From an uncultured Clostridia bacterium (GTDB lineage: Bacteria > Bacillota > Clostridia > Oscillospirales > CAG-272), in assembly GCA_945949385.1 (NCBI GenBank), contig CAMFEL010000118.1, forward strand, positions 1 to 6,002: 6,002 nucleotides of DNA. The letters run 5' to 3'. The notes beneath the pieces were generated by a model, which saw only the letters and a program-made list of their open reading frames with translations, did no database searches and had not been told where the DNA came from. A program made the position numbers and the translations under genes. Positions 4,397 to 6,002 of the stretch are shown piece after piece; position 1 is the stretch's first letter, and each line of letters opens with the position of its first letter.

Positions 4397-6002
4397 TTTA
4401 CCGCCTCCTTTGCCCCTTTGTCGGACTCACTTTTCTTTTGCCTTTCTTCAATAGCGCCCATAAGACTGCGCAATCTGATTTTCACCGCGCCCAGGTTTGT
4501 AATTTCGTCTATTTTAAGCTGTGTATACAGCTTACCGCGGCTCTCAAGTATTGACCTTACCTCGTCTGTCGTTATGGCGTCAACACCGCAGCCGAAGGAA
4601 ACAAGCTGTACAAGCTGACAGTCATCGTGCTCAGTGCAGTACTGAGCCGCACGGTACAGACGGGAGTGATATGTCCACTGATTAAGCACCGTTACCTCGG
4701 GACAGGGAGACAGATCGGCAATACTGTCTTCGCTGACCACAGCAAAGCCGAGGCTGTTGGCAAGGCGGTCTATGCCGTGACCTACCTCACTGTCAACATG
4801 GTACGGTCTGCCCGCCAGTATCATTACGGGCACTCCCCGCTCCCGCGCCTTTGTCAGCGCACGGCTTCCCTCGCGGCGTATGTCTGCCATCCAGTCGCGG
4901 TATGCTTCAAGACCTTCGGAAACCGCCTGCTTTACCTCCGCCTTTTTTATGCCGTCAAAATACTTCGACAGATATTCGTACAACTCGATAGTAAGCTGTT
5001 TTTCATCGTTAATATTAAGATATGGGTACAGGAACTTAATGTCCGAAAGCTCCTGCGTATTTCCGTAAAGCAGCTCGGAATAATATGCGACCACGGGGCA
5101 GTTGTAGTGATTTACGCCGCACTTTTCGTCCATATTGTATGTAAGGCAGGGATAAAAGATTGCGTCGGCACCCTGCTCGATAAGTGTCTGAACATGACCG
5201 TGCATAAGCTTTGCCGGATAGCACGCGGTGTCGGAGGGAATCGAAAAATGTCCTTTAGCGTATATTTCCTTGCTTGACTGCCCCGTAAGCAGGACTCTGA
5301 AGCCGAGACGGCGGAATATCGTATGCCAAAGCGGCGCAAGCTCATACATACCCAGCGCAAGGGGAAGTCCCACGGCAGCGCGGCAGTTTTCGCCGTCTCC
5401 CGTATCAAGAGCCAGCTTTGCAAGCTTCTCCCGTTTATATGCGTGCAGATTGGGAAGCTCGTCGGCGGGGTCGTGCTTTATGCCGGCTCCCCTGTCGCAC
5501 TGATTGCCGGATACAAATTTTTCTCCGGAAGAAAAAGTATTAACAGTCAGAGGGCAGCGGTTTTCGCATCCGCCGCAGCGCACGCTGACCGCCTTATGAG
5601 TAAAGCCTTTCAGCGCTTCGGGAGAAATGAGAGAGGATTTTTCAAGTCCCAAATCCTTAACATACAGTGCCGCACCGTATGCGCCCATAAGTCCCGCGAT
5701 GACAGGGCGTGTAACATTCCTGCCGAGCTCTCTTTCAAAGCTGCGCAGCACCGCGTCATTATAAAATGTACCGCCCTGCACCACTACGTTTTTGCCAAGC
5801 TCATCCGCGCTTCCGGCTCTGATAACTTTATACACGGCGTTTTTCACGACGCTTATGGAGAGTCCTGCGGAAATATCGTCCACGCCTGCGCCGTCCTTCT
5901 GCGCCTGCTTGACTGAGGAATTCATAAACACGGTACAGCGGCTTCCCAGATCAACAGGCGCTTTTCCGTAAAGTCCCAATGCGGCAAACTGCTCCACAGT
6001 AT
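4393..6002 (-). CDS. Acyl-CoA dehydratase activase, BcrAD/BadFG ATPase plus DUF2229 region (5' end beyond window)
   Basis: Partial gene, 535 codons visible. The frame stays open to the right edge, and the GTG at 5997 looks internal. Counting from there, residues 1-115 are the end of an ASKHA ATPase domain of the HgdC/BcrA type. They include RCTVF (Cys21, matching a cysteine that bridges the [4Fe-4S] cluster between two activase subunits in HgdC), VVVQGGTFYND (71-81) and GLMGAYGAAL (102-111). A four-cysteine linker follows (C141, C144, C148, C167). The DUF2229/HgdB-like part begins with VGLPLALGMYE (209-219) and contains SDTACYPAK (Cys259) and FYPC (Cys284). It ends with SFGCGVDAITTDE and KIDEITNLGA. 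The protein should use ATP to drive low-potential electrons to a dehydratase partner, presumably the next gene, which overlaps it by 4 bases. Family members are mostly uncharacterised. The missing part probably holds a first ASKHA domain. Confidence 0.9.
   Translation of the reverse strand, partial: TVEQFAALGLYGKAPVDLGSRCTVFMNSSVKQAQKDGAGVDDISAGLSISVVKNAVYKVIRAGSADELGKNVVVQGGTFYNDAVLRSFERELGRNVTRPVIAGLMGAYGAALYVKDLGLEKSSLISPEALKGFTHKAVSVRCGGCENRCPLTVNTFSSGEKFVSGNQCDRGAGIKHDPADELPNLHAYKREKLAKLALDTGDGENCRAAVGLPLALGMYELAPLWHTIFRRLGFRVLLTGQSSKEIYAKGHFSIPSDTACYPAKLMHGHVQTLIEQGADAIFYPCLTYNMDEKCGVNHYNCPVVAYYSELLYGNTQELSDIKFLYPYLNINDEKQLTIELYEYLSKYFDGIKKAEVKQAVSEGLEAYRDWMADIRREGSRALTKARERGVPVMILAGRPYHVDSEVGHGIDRLANSLGFAVVSEDSIADLSPCPEVTVLNQWTYHSRLYRAAQYCTEHDDCQLVQLVSFGCGVDAITTDEVRSILESRGKLYTQLKIDEITNLGAVKIRLRSLMGAIEERQKKSESDKGAKEAVK
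4404..4410 (-). promoter_or_regulatory. Perfect ribosome binding site for the overlapping dehydratase gene
   Basis: The minus strand reads AAGGAGG, ending 7 bases before the GTG at 4396 and lying inside the last codons of the activase gene. It shows that the HgdB-like protein is initiated separately and is not the product of a sequencing frameshift in a fused gene. Confidence 0.85.

Noticed and set aside
4393..4410. Programmed -1 frameshifting joining the activase and dehydratase into one protein.
   Set aside because: The -1 frame is open and a Shine-Dalgarno-like AAGGAGG lies upstream, but the sequence before the stop (GTA AAG TGA) is not an X-XXY-YYZ slippery heptamer. A GTG start with ideal spacing explains the arrangement better.
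5323..5916. A 197-codon plus-strand frame, and another at 4627-5277, opposite the activase gene.
   Set aside because: Both are antisense to family-supported coding sequence, have no recognisable domain, and read as low-quality translations of the complementary strand.
5995..5997. GTG at 5997 as the true start of the activase gene.
   Set aside because: The frame stays open to the window edge, the protein begins in the middle of an ASKHA domain, and no ribosome binding site can be seen in the 5 remaining bases.

Overview
The window is a one-sided block: every gene I can support lies on the minus strand, so transcription runs from position 6002 towards 1. The content suggests an anaerobic Gram-positive of the class Clostridia, probably a Ruminococcus-like member of the Oscillospiraceae. 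The reasons are strong AAGGAGG-type ribosome binding sites, a CdaA-type diadenylate cyclase, oxygen-sensitive 2-hydroxyacyl-CoA dehydratase/activase proteins, a Clostridia/Bacteroides-like ABC-F protein, cysteine-rich proteins, and moderately GC-rich genes separated by a very AT-rich gap. The genus is inference.

Layout in order of transcription. (1) 6002-4393: the 3' part of a large acyl-CoA dehydratase activase, cut by the window edge. It carries the end of an ASKHA ATPase domain, a four-cysteine linker and a DUF2229/HgdB-like region. (2) 4396-3050: a separate HgdB-like 2-hydroxyacyl-CoA dehydratase subunit. It starts at GTG inside the upstream stop codon (GTGA overlap) behind a perfect AAGGAGG. 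As I recall the family, these two are usually one chain of about 1400 residues. (3) 3017-2301: a FabG-like short-chain dehydrogenase/reductase, 32 bases downstream and probably in the same operon. (4) 2225-624: an ABC-F ATPase with its own near-consensus promoter (TTGACA-17-TATCAT), whose spacer holds a palindrome. A hairpin terminator follows. (5) 399-1: the start of cdaA, with its own extended -10 promoter, an AT-rich upstream region and a TTG start codon; it runs off the left edge.

Functionally there are three modules. The first is a redox/CoA module: an ATP-driven activase that should pass low-potential electrons to a [4Fe-4S] dehydratase-like partner, plus a reductase that might act on the same or a neighbouring substrate. 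The second is a translation-factor-type ABC-F ATPase. The third is c-di-AMP synthesis.

The most notable observation is in the ABC-F protein. All visible elements of one of its two composite ATP sites are altered together: the NBD2 Walker A, Q-loop and catalytic Glu (now Gln), and the NBD1 signature. The other site is fully canonical. No mobile element, CRISPR array, tRNA or rRNA was seen. I did not find a clearly new multi-gene system; the unusual points are variations on known families.
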